A DNA stretch of 64,000 nt, taken from the NCBI RefSeq assembly GCF_019583405.1, contig NZ_SZUU01000007.1:186001-250000 (forward strand). Reading direction: 5' to 3'. The notes under the pieces were generated by a model. It saw only the letters and a program-made list of their open reading frames with translations, was not told the DNA's origin and ran no database searches. Positions 26,262 through 34,358 of this stretch are shown piece after piece; position 1 is the first letter of the stretch, and every line of letters starts with the position of its first letter. A program made the translations under genes and the position numbers. This DNA is from Bacteroides fragilis (GTDB taxonomy: Bacteria > Bacteroidota > Bacteroidia > Bacteroidales > Bacteroidaceae).

Positions 26262-27104
26262 ATGAAACAATCTCTTCCATACCAACCTGGTCCTATCGGT
26301 GTATTCGACTCCGGATACGGTGGACTGACCATCCTGAGCAAAATCAGGGAAGCGCTGCCGGAATACGATTACATCTATCTGGGCGACAATGCACGGACTC
26401 CTTACGGAACCCGTTCTTTTGAAATCGTATACGAGTTCACCTTACAGGCTGTCAACAAATTGTTTGAGATGGGCTGTCATCTAGTGATACTTGCTTGCAA
26501 TACAGCCTCCGCCAAGGCACTCAGAACTATACAAATGAATGATCTCCCGAATATAGACCCGAACCGGAGGGTGCTGGGAGTCATACGTCCAACTGTAGAG
26601 TGCATCGGCAGTATGACTCAAACCCGACATGTAGGGATATTGGCTACAGGCGGTACCATCAAATCAGAATCGTATCCACTGGAAGTACGTAAGCTGTTTA
26701 AGGATATCAAAGTAAGCGGAGAAGCTTGCCCTATGTGGGTTCCCTTAGTTGAAAACAACGAAGCCAATGGCGAAGGAGCTGACTTTTTTATCCGTAAATA
26801 CATCGACAGACTGCTTGCCAAAGACCGACAGATAGACACCATTATACTGGGATGCACCCATTATCCGATATTATTGCCCAAGATACAAAAGTTCATTCCC
26901 CAAGAAGTGAAAATTGTAGCACAGGGAGAATATGTGGCCGCCAGCCTGAAAGATTACCTTCACCGTCATCCCGAAATGGACATGAAGTGCACACGCAAAG
27001 GTAAATGTCGCTTTTACACTACAGAGGCCGAAGACAAATTTATTGAATCAGCTTCCATGTTCCTCAACCAAAACATCACAGTACAACGAATAACTTTAGA
27101 ATAA
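26262..27104 (+). CDS. murI: Glutamate racemase
   Basis: 280 residues making D-glutamate for peptidoglycan. IGVFDSGYGGLTIL is the N-terminal motif. The two catalytic cysteines lie in LACNTASAKALR and LGCTHYPILLPK. It stands between two hairpins or promoters, so it is likely a single-gene unit. Confidence 0.95.
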   Translation: MKQSLPYQPGPIGVFDSGYGGLTILSKIREALPEYDYIYLGDNARTPYGTRSFEIVYEFTLQAVNKLFEMGCHLVILACNTASAKALRTIQMNDLPNIDPNRRVLGVIRPTVECIGSMTQTRHVGILATGGTIKSESYPLEVRKLFKDIKVSGEACPMWVPLVENNEANGEGADFFIRKYIDRLLAKDRQIDTIILGCTHYPILLPKIQKFIPQEVKIVAQGEYVAASLKDYLHRHPEMDMKCTRKGKCRFYTTEAEDKFIESASMFLNQNITVQRITLE

Positions 27105-27141
27105 TCTATCGGTAAAACAACTTTATCTAAATTCTTTTTGT

Positions 27142-27149
27142 TATATTTG
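27142..27149 (+). promoter_or_regulatory. Promoter -7 element of the DUF2007 gene
   Basis: TATATTTG, 32 bases before the ATG at 27181, exact TAnnTTTG match. Confidence 0.55.
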
Positions 27150-27180
27150 TAAAAGATAACCACATCATATCCCTACCATT

Positions 27181-27417
27181 ATGAAAGAAGATAAAGACAC
27201 CCGCGTAGTAGAAGTCTTCACCGGTTCGCCTTGGGAAGCAGAGTTCATTAAAGGATTGCTTGAAAGCAATGGAATAGAATCTATATTGAAAGACGGAGGT
27301 GCTCTTGCAGCTTTGTCACCCTACTACATCGGACAGGAAATAGCTGTCCTCGTCAATGAAGACGATTATGAAAATGCAATGGAAATAGTGAGAAACCGGG
27401 AAAAGGCAAACGAATAA
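27181..27417 (+). CDS. DUF2007-family protein
   Basis: 78 residues: VVEVFTGSPWEAEFIKGLLESNGIES, then AVLVNEDDYENAMEIVRN. This is the full DUF2007 fold, of unknown role and probably a small ligand- or protein-binding domain. It is the paralogue of the shorter gene at 13843. It lies 115 bases ahead of proB, which has its own promoter. Confidence 0.85.
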   Translation: MKEDKDTRVVEVFTGSPWEAEFIKGLLESNGIESILKDGGALAALSPYYIGQEIAVLVNEDDYENAMEIVRNREKANE

Positions 27418-27502
27418 TTCACAACTCGATTCCCTCTCTTGCCAACAGACATGCTCCTGCAATATATCCGTATGGGAGAAGTTACATATCGACAAAAATC
27501 CA

Positions 27503-27510
27503 TATATTTG
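27503..27510 (+). promoter_or_regulatory. proB promoter -7 element
   Basis: TATATTTG, 22 bases before the preferred proB start. Confidence 0.55.
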
Positions 27511-27531
27511 TGCTTTCAAATCGTTAGCATA

Positions 27532-28614
27532 ATGAAAAAGGAGTTTACACGAATAGCCGTAAAAGTGGGAAGTAACGTACTGACCCGACAGGACGGAACA
27601 CTGGATGTCACCCGGATGTCTGCCCTAACCGATCAGATAGCCGCCTTGCATAAAGCCGGAGTAGAGGTGATTCTCATCTCTTCGGGCGCTGTTGCCTCAG
27701 GGCGAAGCGAAATACGTACCCTCAGAAAACTCGACAGCGTAGATCAGCGCCAATTGTTCTCGGCAGTGGGGCAAGCCAAACTCATTAACCGATATTACAA
27801 GCTGTTCCGCGATCACAGCATCGCTGTGGGACAGGTACTCACCACCAAAGAGAATTTCGGCACACGCCGCCATTACCTCAACCAGAAAAATTGCATGACG
27901 GTGATGCTTGAAAACGGTGTCATTCCTATCGTCAACGAGAACGACACCATCTCCGTCACCGAACTGATGTTCACAGACAATGACGAACTGTCGGGCCTCA
28001 TCGCCTCAATGATGAATGCCCAGGCCCTTATCATCCTGAGCAATATCGACGGCATTTATAATGGTTCCCCTTCCGATCCGACCTCCTCAGTGATACGGGA
28101 GATCGGACAGGGAAAAGACCTGAGCAACTATATTCAGACCAGCAAATCGAGTTTCGGAAGAGGAGGCATGCTGACCAAAACCAACATAGCCCGCAAAGTG
28201 GCAGATGAAGGTATTACAGTAATTATTGCCAATGGCAAACGCGACAACATCCTCATCGACCTGATGGAGCATCCTGAAGAGACGGTTTGCACCCGTTTTA
28301 TTCCCGCATCCCAACCCGTATCGAGTATCAAGAAATGGATAGCGCACAGCGAAGGTTTCGCCAAGGGAGAGATACATATCAACGAACAGGCTACCGAAGT
28401 GTTGAACTCCGACAAGGCAGTCAGCATTCTTCCCGTCGGAATCACCCGCATTGAAGGAGAATTTGAGAAAGACGACATCGTGCGCATCATAGATTACGGG
28501 GGCACTCCGGTAGGTGTAGGCAAAGTCAACTGTGACTCCATGCAGGCACGGGAGGCCATCGGAAAACATGGGGAAAAAGCAGTAGTCCATTATGACTACC
28601 TTTACATTGAATAA
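27532..28614 (+). CDS. proB: Glutamate 5-kinase
   Basis: 360 residues from MKKEFTRIAVKVGSNVLTRQ. A longer frame from 27439 would place the promoter inside the gene. The amino-acid kinase domain has LISSGAVASGRSEI, NENDTISVTEL and GTRRHYLNQKN. The C-terminal PUA domain (about 275-355) contains INEQATEVLNSDKAVSILPVG. It makes gamma-glutamyl phosphate and is normally inhibited by proline. proA starts 12 bases later. Confidence 0.94.
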   Translation: MKKEFTRIAVKVGSNVLTRQDGTLDVTRMSALTDQIAALHKAGVEVILISSGAVASGRSEIRTLRKLDSVDQRQLFSAVGQAKLINRYYKLFRDHSIAVGQVLTTKENFGTRRHYLNQKNCMTVMLENGVIPIVNENDTISVTELMFTDNDELSGLIASMMNAQALIILSNIDGIYNGSPSDPTSSVIREIGQGKDLSNYIQTSKSSFGRGGMLTKTNIARKVADEGITVIIANGKRDNILIDLMEHPEETVCTRFIPASQPVSSIKKWIAHSEGFAKGEIHINEQATEVLNSDKAVSILPVGITRIEGEFEKDDIVRIIDYGGTPVGVGKVNCDSMQAREAIGKHGEKAVVHYDYLYIE

Positions 28615-28626
28615 ACGAACTGCATT

Positions 28627-29874
28627 ATGAACCAGAATGATACTTTTGCTGCCGTACAGGCAGCCAGCCGCCATCTGGCACTATTACCCGACGAACAAAT
28701 AAACCGGATATTGAACGCCGTAGCGGATGCTGCTTTGGCACAAACGCCGTATATCCTTTCCGAAAACCGGAAAGACTTGGATCGGATGTCACCCGACAAT
28801 CCGAAATACGACCGGCTGAAACTGACCGAGGAACGGTTGAAAGGGATTTCCTCCGACATACGGAACGTAGCGACACTCCCCTCACCGTTGGGAAGGGTTC
28901 TGAAAGAAAGCATTCGACCCAACGGAATAAAGTTGACAAAAGTAAGTGTGCCCTTCGGCGTTATCGGTATCATCTACGAAGCACGTCCTAACGTCAGTTT
29001 CGATGTCTTTTCACTTTGCCTGAAAAGTGGTAACGCCTGTATTTTAAAAGGTGGTAGCGATGCCGACTTTTCAAATCGCGCCATCATAGAAGTGATACAT
29101 AATGTGCTCCGGCTGTTTGATGCAGACACCCACACCGTCGAGTTGCTGCCGGCTGACCGCGAAGCGACCAACGCACTTTTGCATGCCGCCGGATATGTAG
29201 ATCTGCTTATTCCCCGCGGTAGCAGCAGCCTGATCAACTTTGTGCGGCAGAATGCCACCATACCGGTGATAGAAACAGGTGCAGGCATCTGCCATACATA
29301 TTTTGACGAATACGGAGACACTGCTAAGGGAGCAGCCATCATTCACAATGCCAAAACACGCCGTGTCAGCGTCTGCAACGCACTCGATTGTGTGATCATT
29401 CATAAGAGCAGATTATCCGACCTGCCTGCGCTATGCGAAAAGCTCAAAGCAAGCAATGTGATTATCTACGCTGATCCGTTGGCTTATCAGGCACTTGAAG
29501 GACATTATCCTGCCAAAGGATTGAAACCGGCTACACCCGAAAGTTTCGGGACAGAGTTCCTGGACTATAAAATGGCGATCAAGACAGTCTGTAGTTTTGA
29601 AGACGCACTCGGACATATTCAAGAGTACAGTTCCCGCCACAGCGAGAGCATCGTCACTGAAAATCAGGGACGCGCCACCCTTTTTACCCGGATGGTAGAT
29701 GCAGCATGTGTATATACCAATGTATCTACAGCGTTTACCGACGGAGCACAATTTGGACTGGGAGCAGAGATCGGTATCAGCACACAGAAGTTACATGCCC
29801 GTGGCCCGATGGGACTGGAAGAGATCACTTCCTACAAATGGATCATCGAAGGTGACGGACAAACGCGCCGATGA
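28627..29874 (+). CDS. proA: Glutamate-5-semialdehyde dehydrogenase
   Basis: 415 residues, second step of proline synthesis. VSVPFGVIGIIYEARPNVSFD binds NADPH. The catalytic Cys lies in RVSVCNALDCVIIH, and FGLGAEIGISTQKLHARGPMGLEEIT is the C-terminal signature. Coupled with proB in one unit. Confidence 0.95.
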   Translation: MNQNDTFAAVQAASRHLALLPDEQINRILNAVADAALAQTPYILSENRKDLDRMSPDNPKYDRLKLTEERLKGISSDIRNVATLPSPLGRVLKESIRPNGIKLTKVSVPFGVIGIIYEARPNVSFDVFSLCLKSGNACILKGGSDADFSNRAIIEVIHNVLRLFDADTHTVELLPADREATNALLHAAGYVDLLIPRGSSSLINFVRQNATIPVIETGAGICHTYFDEYGDTAKGAAIIHNAKTRRVSVCNALDCVIIHKSRLSDLPALCEKLKASNVIIYADPLAYQALEGHYPAKGLKPATPESFGTEFLDYKMAIKTVCSFEDALGHIQEYSSRHSESIVTENQGRATLFTRMVDAACVYTNVSTAFTDGAQFGLGAEIGISTQKLHARGPMGLEEITSYKWIIEGDGQTRR

Positions 29875-29915
29875 TCTTTATTCAAGTGAAATCCGCAAAA
29901 TAATCGGTTCAAAAC

Positions 29916-29946
29916 TTGACTTTGCCCCCGGATTATGCTATCTTTG
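29916..29946 (+). promoter_or_regulatory. Promoter of a possible small RNA
   Basis: TATCTTTG (29939-29946) with TTG at 29916-29918. The only thing before the next terminator is about 65 bases. Confidence 0.5.
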
Positions 29947-29952
29947 TAAATA

Positions 29953-30022
29953 CAATCATACATTACATTCTATTTAGAATGCGATAAAAGGGAGAGGCCG
30001 CTGCCTCCCCCTTTCTTTTTTT
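29953..30022 (+). ncRNA. Candidate small RNA after proA
   Basis: A complete promoter and a strong terminator enclose about 65-70 bases without an ORF longer than two codons. The 3' end is the terminator stem. A leader that attenuates nothing is unlikely because the next gene has its own promoter at 30307. This is inference from signals only. Confidence 0.35.
29990..30022 (+). terminator. Terminator after proA / candidate small RNA
   Basis: gggagaggc (29990-29998) pairs with gcctccccc (30003-30011) with one mismatch and a 4-base loop, followed by a T-rich run. Confidence 0.75.
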
Positions 30023-30023
30023 C

Positions 30024-30133
30024 AAAGGCTGCATTTCCGAAAGACAGAGCCGGTGTTTCCCCTCAACAGAGCCGGTATTCCGTGCCCGAAGAGCCGGTGT
30101 TCCGGTCAAAAGACGGTTGTTTCGGGAGACAAA
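30024..30133. repeat. 22-bp degenerate tandem repeat
   Basis: The clearest units start at 30046, 30068 and 30090, each beginning agagccggt followed by attcc- or gttcc-like bases. Weaker units flank them. The period equals that of the repeat at 14468, though the sequence differs. Confidence 0.7.
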
Positions 30134-30306
30134 GGCAGCGTCTTCACTTCATTTCTGCGGTTACATCCGGCATAACTCTCCCTCACAAAATCCGGAAAGT
30201 ATAAATAGTTTAATCCGACAGGAGCTCACGTTAAAGAAGTGTAAACTTGCTCTTGACAAAACAAAGGACAAATATGCAAATTATTAATAATACGAAAACA
30301 AAACGC

Positions 30307-30338
30307 TTTGCTATTCCTTATAAAAAATATTATATTTG
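30307..30338 (+). promoter_or_regulatory. Promoter of the L,D-transpeptidase lipoprotein
   Basis: TTTG (30307-30310), a 20-base spacer and TATATTTG (30331-30338): a complete Bacteroides promoter 26 bases before the start. Confidence 0.85.
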
Positions 30339-30364
30339 TAAACGAACCTCTAACCCATCCCATT

Positions 30365-31387
30365 ATGAAGCAAACAGCCCATATATACTTGTTCTCCCTC
30401 CTCTTCCTTTTCTGCGCATGCAACAGAGAAAACAAAACAAATCTACTACAGTCCGAAACGGTTACTGTGGCAGATTCACTGGAAACGGTGCCTTCGGAAG
30501 AGAAGCCCAAAATCATCTCTGCAGAACAGATAGAGATCAAAAAAGATTTGCTCTATGATAAATATACTCTTGAAGACACGTATCCGTACAAAGATACGAC
30601 CCGCAGTTTCCAGTGGGATAAGATCAAAGAACGTCTGGCCCTACTCGAAAATATCCAGCAAGAGCCCTCGCAATGGGGCATCTTGCAGAACTATAAGAAC
30701 CGAAATGGCGAGGCTCCATTAGTACGCCATTACAAACGAAATGCCTATAAGCGCATTGCCGACACACTGGGCATAGAGCGCTACCAGTCCGTCCCGCTCT
30801 ATCTGCTCACCGATACGCTTGTGCCCGAACGTTATGGAGAAGATGGTTCTCTGGTCCGCTTCCTGGCCGATGGAGAGAATTTCGTCAAGATATCCCCCAT
30901 CTATATTGGCGAAGAGTGGTATGTACCCAAGAGATACGTCAAAGTGCTCCCAGATACGACGCACTTCATCAAAGCAATCATGATAGACCGAAGGGACCAA
31001 AACATAATGACTCTGGAACAAACCGGTGAAACCCAATGGGCCGTACGGAGTATGAACCCCGCCACTACCGGAAGGCATCGCCCTCCGTATGCACAAGAGA
31101 CGCCATTAGGAATCTTCGTCCTACAGGAAAAAAAGACACGCATGATATTCCTCAAAGACGGTTCCACCGCCACCGGAGGTTTTGCGCCTTATGCCAGCCG
31201 ATTCTCAGACGGAGGATACATTCACGGAGTCCCGGTAAACGAGCCCCGTAAAGCACTTATAGAGTACAGCCCATCGCTGGGCACCATACCCCGCTCGCAC
31301 ATGTGTGTACGGAATGCAACGTCACATTCCAAGTTTATTTTCGACTGGGCACCTGTAAATGAGACAATTATTTTTGTTTTGGAATAG
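30365..31387 (+). CDS. L,D-transpeptidase (YkuD-fold) lipoprotein
   Basis: 340 residues from MKQTAHIYLFSLLF, with lipobox FCAC; the longer frame to 30308 crosses the promoter. The N-terminal part resembles an SH3-like cell-wall module (WYVPKRYVKVLPD). The YkuD domain follows (about 215-338), with TPLGIFVLQEKK, the conserved His in YIHGVPV and the catalytic Cys in RSHMCVRN, where the usual HGC reads HMC. It would cross-link or trim peptidoglycan or attach proteins to it. Confidence 0.8.
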   Translation: MKQTAHIYLFSLLFLFCACNRENKTNLLQSETVTVADSLETVPSEEKPKIISAEQIEIKKDLLYDKYTLEDTYPYKDTTRSFQWDKIKERLALLENIQQEPSQWGILQNYKNRNGEAPLVRHYKRNAYKRIADTLGIERYQSVPLYLLTDTLVPERYGEDGSLVRFLADGENFVKISPIYIGEEWYVPKRYVKVLPDTTHFIKAIMIDRRDQNIMTLEQTGETQWAVRSMNPATTGRHRPPYAQETPLGIFVLQEKKTRMIFLKDGSTATGGFAPYASRFSDGGYIHGVPVNEPRKALIEYSPSLGTIPRSHMCVRNATSHSKFIFDWAPVNETIIFVLE

Positions 31388-31402
31388 AAATCCGTATCTT
31401 TG
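31373..31402 (+). promoter_or_regulatory. Promoter inside the end of the preceding gene
   Basis: TTTG (31373-31376) and TATCTTTG (31395-31402) with an 18-base spacer, just before the second transpeptidase gene. Confidence 0.65.
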
Positions 31403-31426
31403 CGCCGTTATTTTTCTCAGTTTCCT

Positions 31427-32155
31427 ATGCAAAAAGTATTTCTATTCCTTCTATTGTTTCTTCTCCCACTGGCAGAAGTACCTAACCATGCACCGAACAG
31501 TGAGCCTGTTTCTGTTGCCTCCACTCCAGAGACAGACGAGATAGATCAGCTGTTCGACGATATGCAACTGGACGGGATTGTCAGCTATACAGCTTTCCGA
31601 CAGGCAGTGACCGGCTATCAGAAGATCGAGCAAAAAAGCAAGTCCATCATGACCCTGATCGATTTTTCAAAGCCATCTACCGAAAAGCGCCTTTACGTGC
31701 TTGATATGAAAAACAAAAAGTTGCTATATACTTCCGTCGTATCACACGGCAGAAATAGCGGAGGAAACTATGCAACCTCATTCTCCAACAAAAACGGTTC
31801 ATACAAAAGTTCACTTGGCTTTTACCTGACCGAAAACACTTATCAGGGACGCAACGGTTACTCTCTGGTGCTGAACGGGCTGGAAAAGGGAATTAACGAC
31901 CAAGCCAAACAACGCGCCATCGTGATGCATGGTGCCGCATATGCCAATCCCAACATCACCGCTTCTGCCGGACGCTTAGGACGAAGCCTCGGATGCCCCG
32001 CCTTGCCGCAGGCACTCGCCAAACCCATTATCGACACAATCAAAAAAGGTAGTGTGCTCTTTATCTACGCCAACAACAAGGACTATCTGGCCAACAGCAC
32101 CTTCCTGTCTCCACGGCAAACGGAGTATCTTTCATGGGCACAGCCTGCCAATTGA
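31427..32155 (+). CDS. Exported murein L,D-transpeptidase catalytic-domain protein
   Basis: 242 residues from MQKVFLFLLLFLLPLAE, a cleavable or anchoring signal. The domain (about 80-225) shows VVSHGRNSGG, GFYLTENTYQGRNGYSLVLNG, AIVMHGAAYA (conserved His) and GRSLGCPAL (catalytic Cys), the pattern of the YkuD_2 family. It sits right after another YkuD-type gene but has its own promoter. The two are not close in sequence. Confidence 0.85.
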   Translation: MQKVFLFLLLFLLPLAEVPNHAPNSEPVSVASTPETDEIDQLFDDMQLDGIVSYTAFRQAVTGYQKIEQKSKSIMTLIDFSKPSTEKRLYVLDMKNKKLLYTSVVSHGRNSGGNYATSFSNKNGSYKSSLGFYLTENTYQGRNGYSLVLNGLEKGINDQAKQRAIVMHGAAYANPNITASAGRLGRSLGCPALPQALAKPIIDTIKKGSVLFIYANNKDYLANSTFLSPRQTEYLSWAQPAN

Positions 32156-32166
32156 AAATTTTATCA

Positions 32167-32174
32167 TACCTTTG
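32167..32174 (+). promoter_or_regulatory. argF' promoter -7 element
   Basis: TACCTTTG, 33 bases before the ATG. No TGCATA palindrome like those at argR is seen close by. Confidence 0.55.
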
Positions 32175-32207
32175 CGGAAAGGTATATTATTCTAAACAAA
32201 GACAATT

Positions 32208-33161
32208 ATGAAGAAATTTACTTGCGTACAAGACATCGGCGACCTGAAATCAGCCCTTGCCGAATCATTCGAGATCAAGAAAGACCGGTTCAAATATGTG
32301 GAACTGGGACGTAATAAAACTCTGTTGATGATCTTCTTTAATTCCAGCCTCCGCACCCGTCTCAGCACCCAGAAAGCTGCTCTCAACCTGGGTATGAACG
32401 TAATTGTACTGGACATCAATCAAGGGGCCTGGAAACTGGAAACCGAGCGTGGCGTCATCATGGACGGTGACAAACCTGAACATCTGCTGGAAGCCATTCC
32501 GGTGATGGGATGTTATTGTGACATCATCGGTGTACGTTCGTTTGCCCGCTTCGAAAACCGCGAGTACGACTATAATGAAGTTATCATCAATCAGTTCATA
32601 CAACATTCCGGATGTCCGGTATTCTCCATGGAGGCGGCTACCCGTCATCCGTTGCAGAGCTTTGCCGACCTGATCACCATCGAAGAATACAAAAAGACAG
32701 CCCGCCCTAAAGTAGTGATGACCTGGGCTCCCCATCCGCGGCCATTGCCACAGGCAGTGCCCAACTCGTTTGCCGAATGGATGAATGCCACAGATTATGA
32801 GTTTGTCATCACCCATCCCGAAGGTTACGAACTCGATCCGGAGTTTGTAGGAAACGCACGGGTAGAATATGATCAGATGAAAGCTTTCGAAGGAGCCGAC
32901 TTTATATATGCCAAGAACTGGGCAGCTTATACAGGCGATAACTACGGACAGATTTTGAGTACAGACCGTAACTGGACCGTAGGCGACCGTCAGATGGCCG
33001 TCACTAACAATGCCTACTTCATGCACTGCCTCCCTGTAAGACGGAATATGATTGTGACGGACGACGTTATCGAGAGCCCGCAATCTATTGTCATCCCGGA
33101 AGCTGCAAACCGTGAAATCTCGGCGACAGTGGTACTGAAAAGACTGCTGGATAATCTATAA
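32208..33161 (+). CDS. argF': N-succinylornithine carbamoyltransferase
   Basis: 317 residues. SSLRTRLSTQKA is the carbamoyl-phosphate loop, with the family's changed form of STRT, and FMHCLPVRRN closes the active site. Residue 90 is Pro in DGDKPEHLLEA. In B. fragilis this proline is known to set preference for N-succinylornithine over N-acetylornithine, where the related enzyme has Glu. This is direct sequence support for the succinylated arginine route. It stands alone, far from argRGCD. Confidence 0.95.
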   Translation: MKKFTCVQDIGDLKSALAESFEIKKDRFKYVELGRNKTLLMIFFNSSLRTRLSTQKAALNLGMNVIVLDINQGAWKLETERGVIMDGDKPEHLLEAIPVMGCYCDIIGVRSFARFENREYDYNEVIINQFIQHSGCPVFSMEAATRHPLQSFADLITIEEYKKTARPKVVMTWAPHPRPLPQAVPNSFAEWMNATDYEFVITHPEGYELDPEFVGNARVEYDQMKAFEGADFIYAKNWAAYTGDNYGQILSTDRNWTVGDRQMAVTNNAYFMHCLPVRRNMIVTDDVIESPQSIVIPEAANREISATVVLKRLLDNL

Positions 33162-33172
33162 TAACAATTTTT

Positions 33173-33258
33173 GAACGATCAATGATAAATGATCAACGAT
33201 GAACGATAATAATGCGTAGCCTGTTCACCGTTGATCATTCATTGTTCAATAATCGTTC
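33173..33258. terminator. Imperfect palindrome between convergent genes
   Basis: gaacgatcaatgataaatga... (33173-33204) pairs imperfectly with 33223-33258. It lies between argF' and the rhodanese gene and can serve both strands. Confidence 0.6.
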
Positions 33259-33262
33259 ATCC

Positions 33263-33658
33263 TTATTTCTCCATTTTCTCGCCTGCTTCCTGCCAGGCAT
33301 TGAATCCTTTATCCAATTCGTACACTTTATATCCTTTCTCACTGAGAATAGCAGCAGCTTTCTTACTGCGCTTACCACTACGGCAATACAAAGCTACCGG
33401 TTTATCTTTTTGAAGGGTAGAGTCTGCCATGACCGCAAACGAATCATCGAGCACATTGATATTGATCGTCCCAGGAATGTGACCCTCCGAATACTCAGCT
33501 ATGGTACGAACATCCAGCCGTTGCACACTCGCGTCCTCTATCAACGAAGCAAACTCCTTCACCGGCACTGTTTTAAAATCTCCTTTCGATTGCTGGCAAG
33601 AAAAGAGAGAAGACAAAAGAAACCATATTCCCATAAGCATTGAATTCATTTTCGACAT
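33263..33658 (-). CDS. Rhodanese-domain lipoprotein
   Basis: 131 residues. Signal peptide with lipobox LFSC, then a single rhodanese domain (about 30-128) with LDVRTIAEYSEGHIPGTINI and the active-site loop CRSGKRS. It would handle sulfane sulfur or act as a thiol-binding protein at the envelope. It lies 4 bases past the NigD-like gene. Confidence 0.85.
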   Translation of the reverse strand: MSKMNSMLMGIWFLLSSLFSCQQSKGDFKTVPVKEFASLIEDASVQRLDVRTIAEYSEGHIPGTININVLDDSFAVMADSTLQKDKPVALYCRSGKRSKKAAAILSEKGYKVYELDKGFNAWQEAGEKMEK

Positions 33659-33662
33659 ATAT

Positions 33663-34358
33663 TTAGTAATTAATGGTTAAGTGACTGGGCACGTATTCAA
33701 ACTGACAGGTCTGCACCTCCCCGTCGTACGTATGAAAACTGAAACAAATGATTGCTGATTCCTTGATATCGGACGCATACTGCCTCAACGGTACCGAAAC
33801 ATAAGCCCGCTTGGCATAAGCCTCCACATCTCCCCCATCGTCATGATAGAGCATTAAATGAACCTTCAACTTTCCGGTTACAGCATCCCGCGCCACAGAC
33901 TCCCGAATGAAATGAAACGTATGCCGCGCATTCTGTGCCCGGATAGAAAGGATCATATTCAGATAATCACGCCCCATCCAGATACTGAGCATATCAACCG
34001 GATCGAATTTCAAGCCATTCCGGAACTCTCCGGCAGGCAGCGGAACCGGAGAAACCGTATTAGCTAATGCATAAATGCGTATCTCTTGCCGCCCTCCTAC
34101 CGACGAAAGCACTTCGTAATTGCTCACGATACGGTTAGAGGAATTGGGTAACAGTTCCGATCCAGTACGGTCTTCCGCCACGATCAGACGTTCTCCCTTA
34201 TCCGTAACCAACGTTTTCAACCGGCCGTCTGCTCCCGACTCTGCAGTCAGAAACTCCAACCTCACGGAAGGGTAAGGAGCACCATCGTCTTCGCTACAGG
34301 AAAGCAGGAAGGCGGAAAACAACACAGACAGGACGATATGTGACGTCCATATTCTCAT
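33663..34358 (-). CDS. NigD-like lipoprotein
   Basis: 231 residues. Lipobox LLSC, acidic residues next to it (SEDDG), then a two-part beta-rich protein with LVTDKGERLIVAEDR, NSSNRIVSNYEV and a C-terminal AIICFSFHTYDGE. This matches the NigD-like family of Bacteroidales, of unknown function. It overlaps the acyltransferase gene by 4 bases. Confidence 0.75.
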   Translation of the reverse strand: MRIWTSHIVLSVLFSAFLLSCSEDDGAPYPSVRLEFLTAESGADGRLKTLVTDKGERLIVAEDRTGSELLPNSSNRIVSNYEVLSSVGGRQEIRIYALANTVSPVPLPAGEFRNGLKFDPVDMLSIWMGRDYLNMILSIRAQNARHTFHFIRESVARDAVTGKLKVHLMLYHDDGGDVEAYAKRAYVSVPLRQYASDIKESAIICFSFHTYDGEVQTCQFEYVPSHLTINY

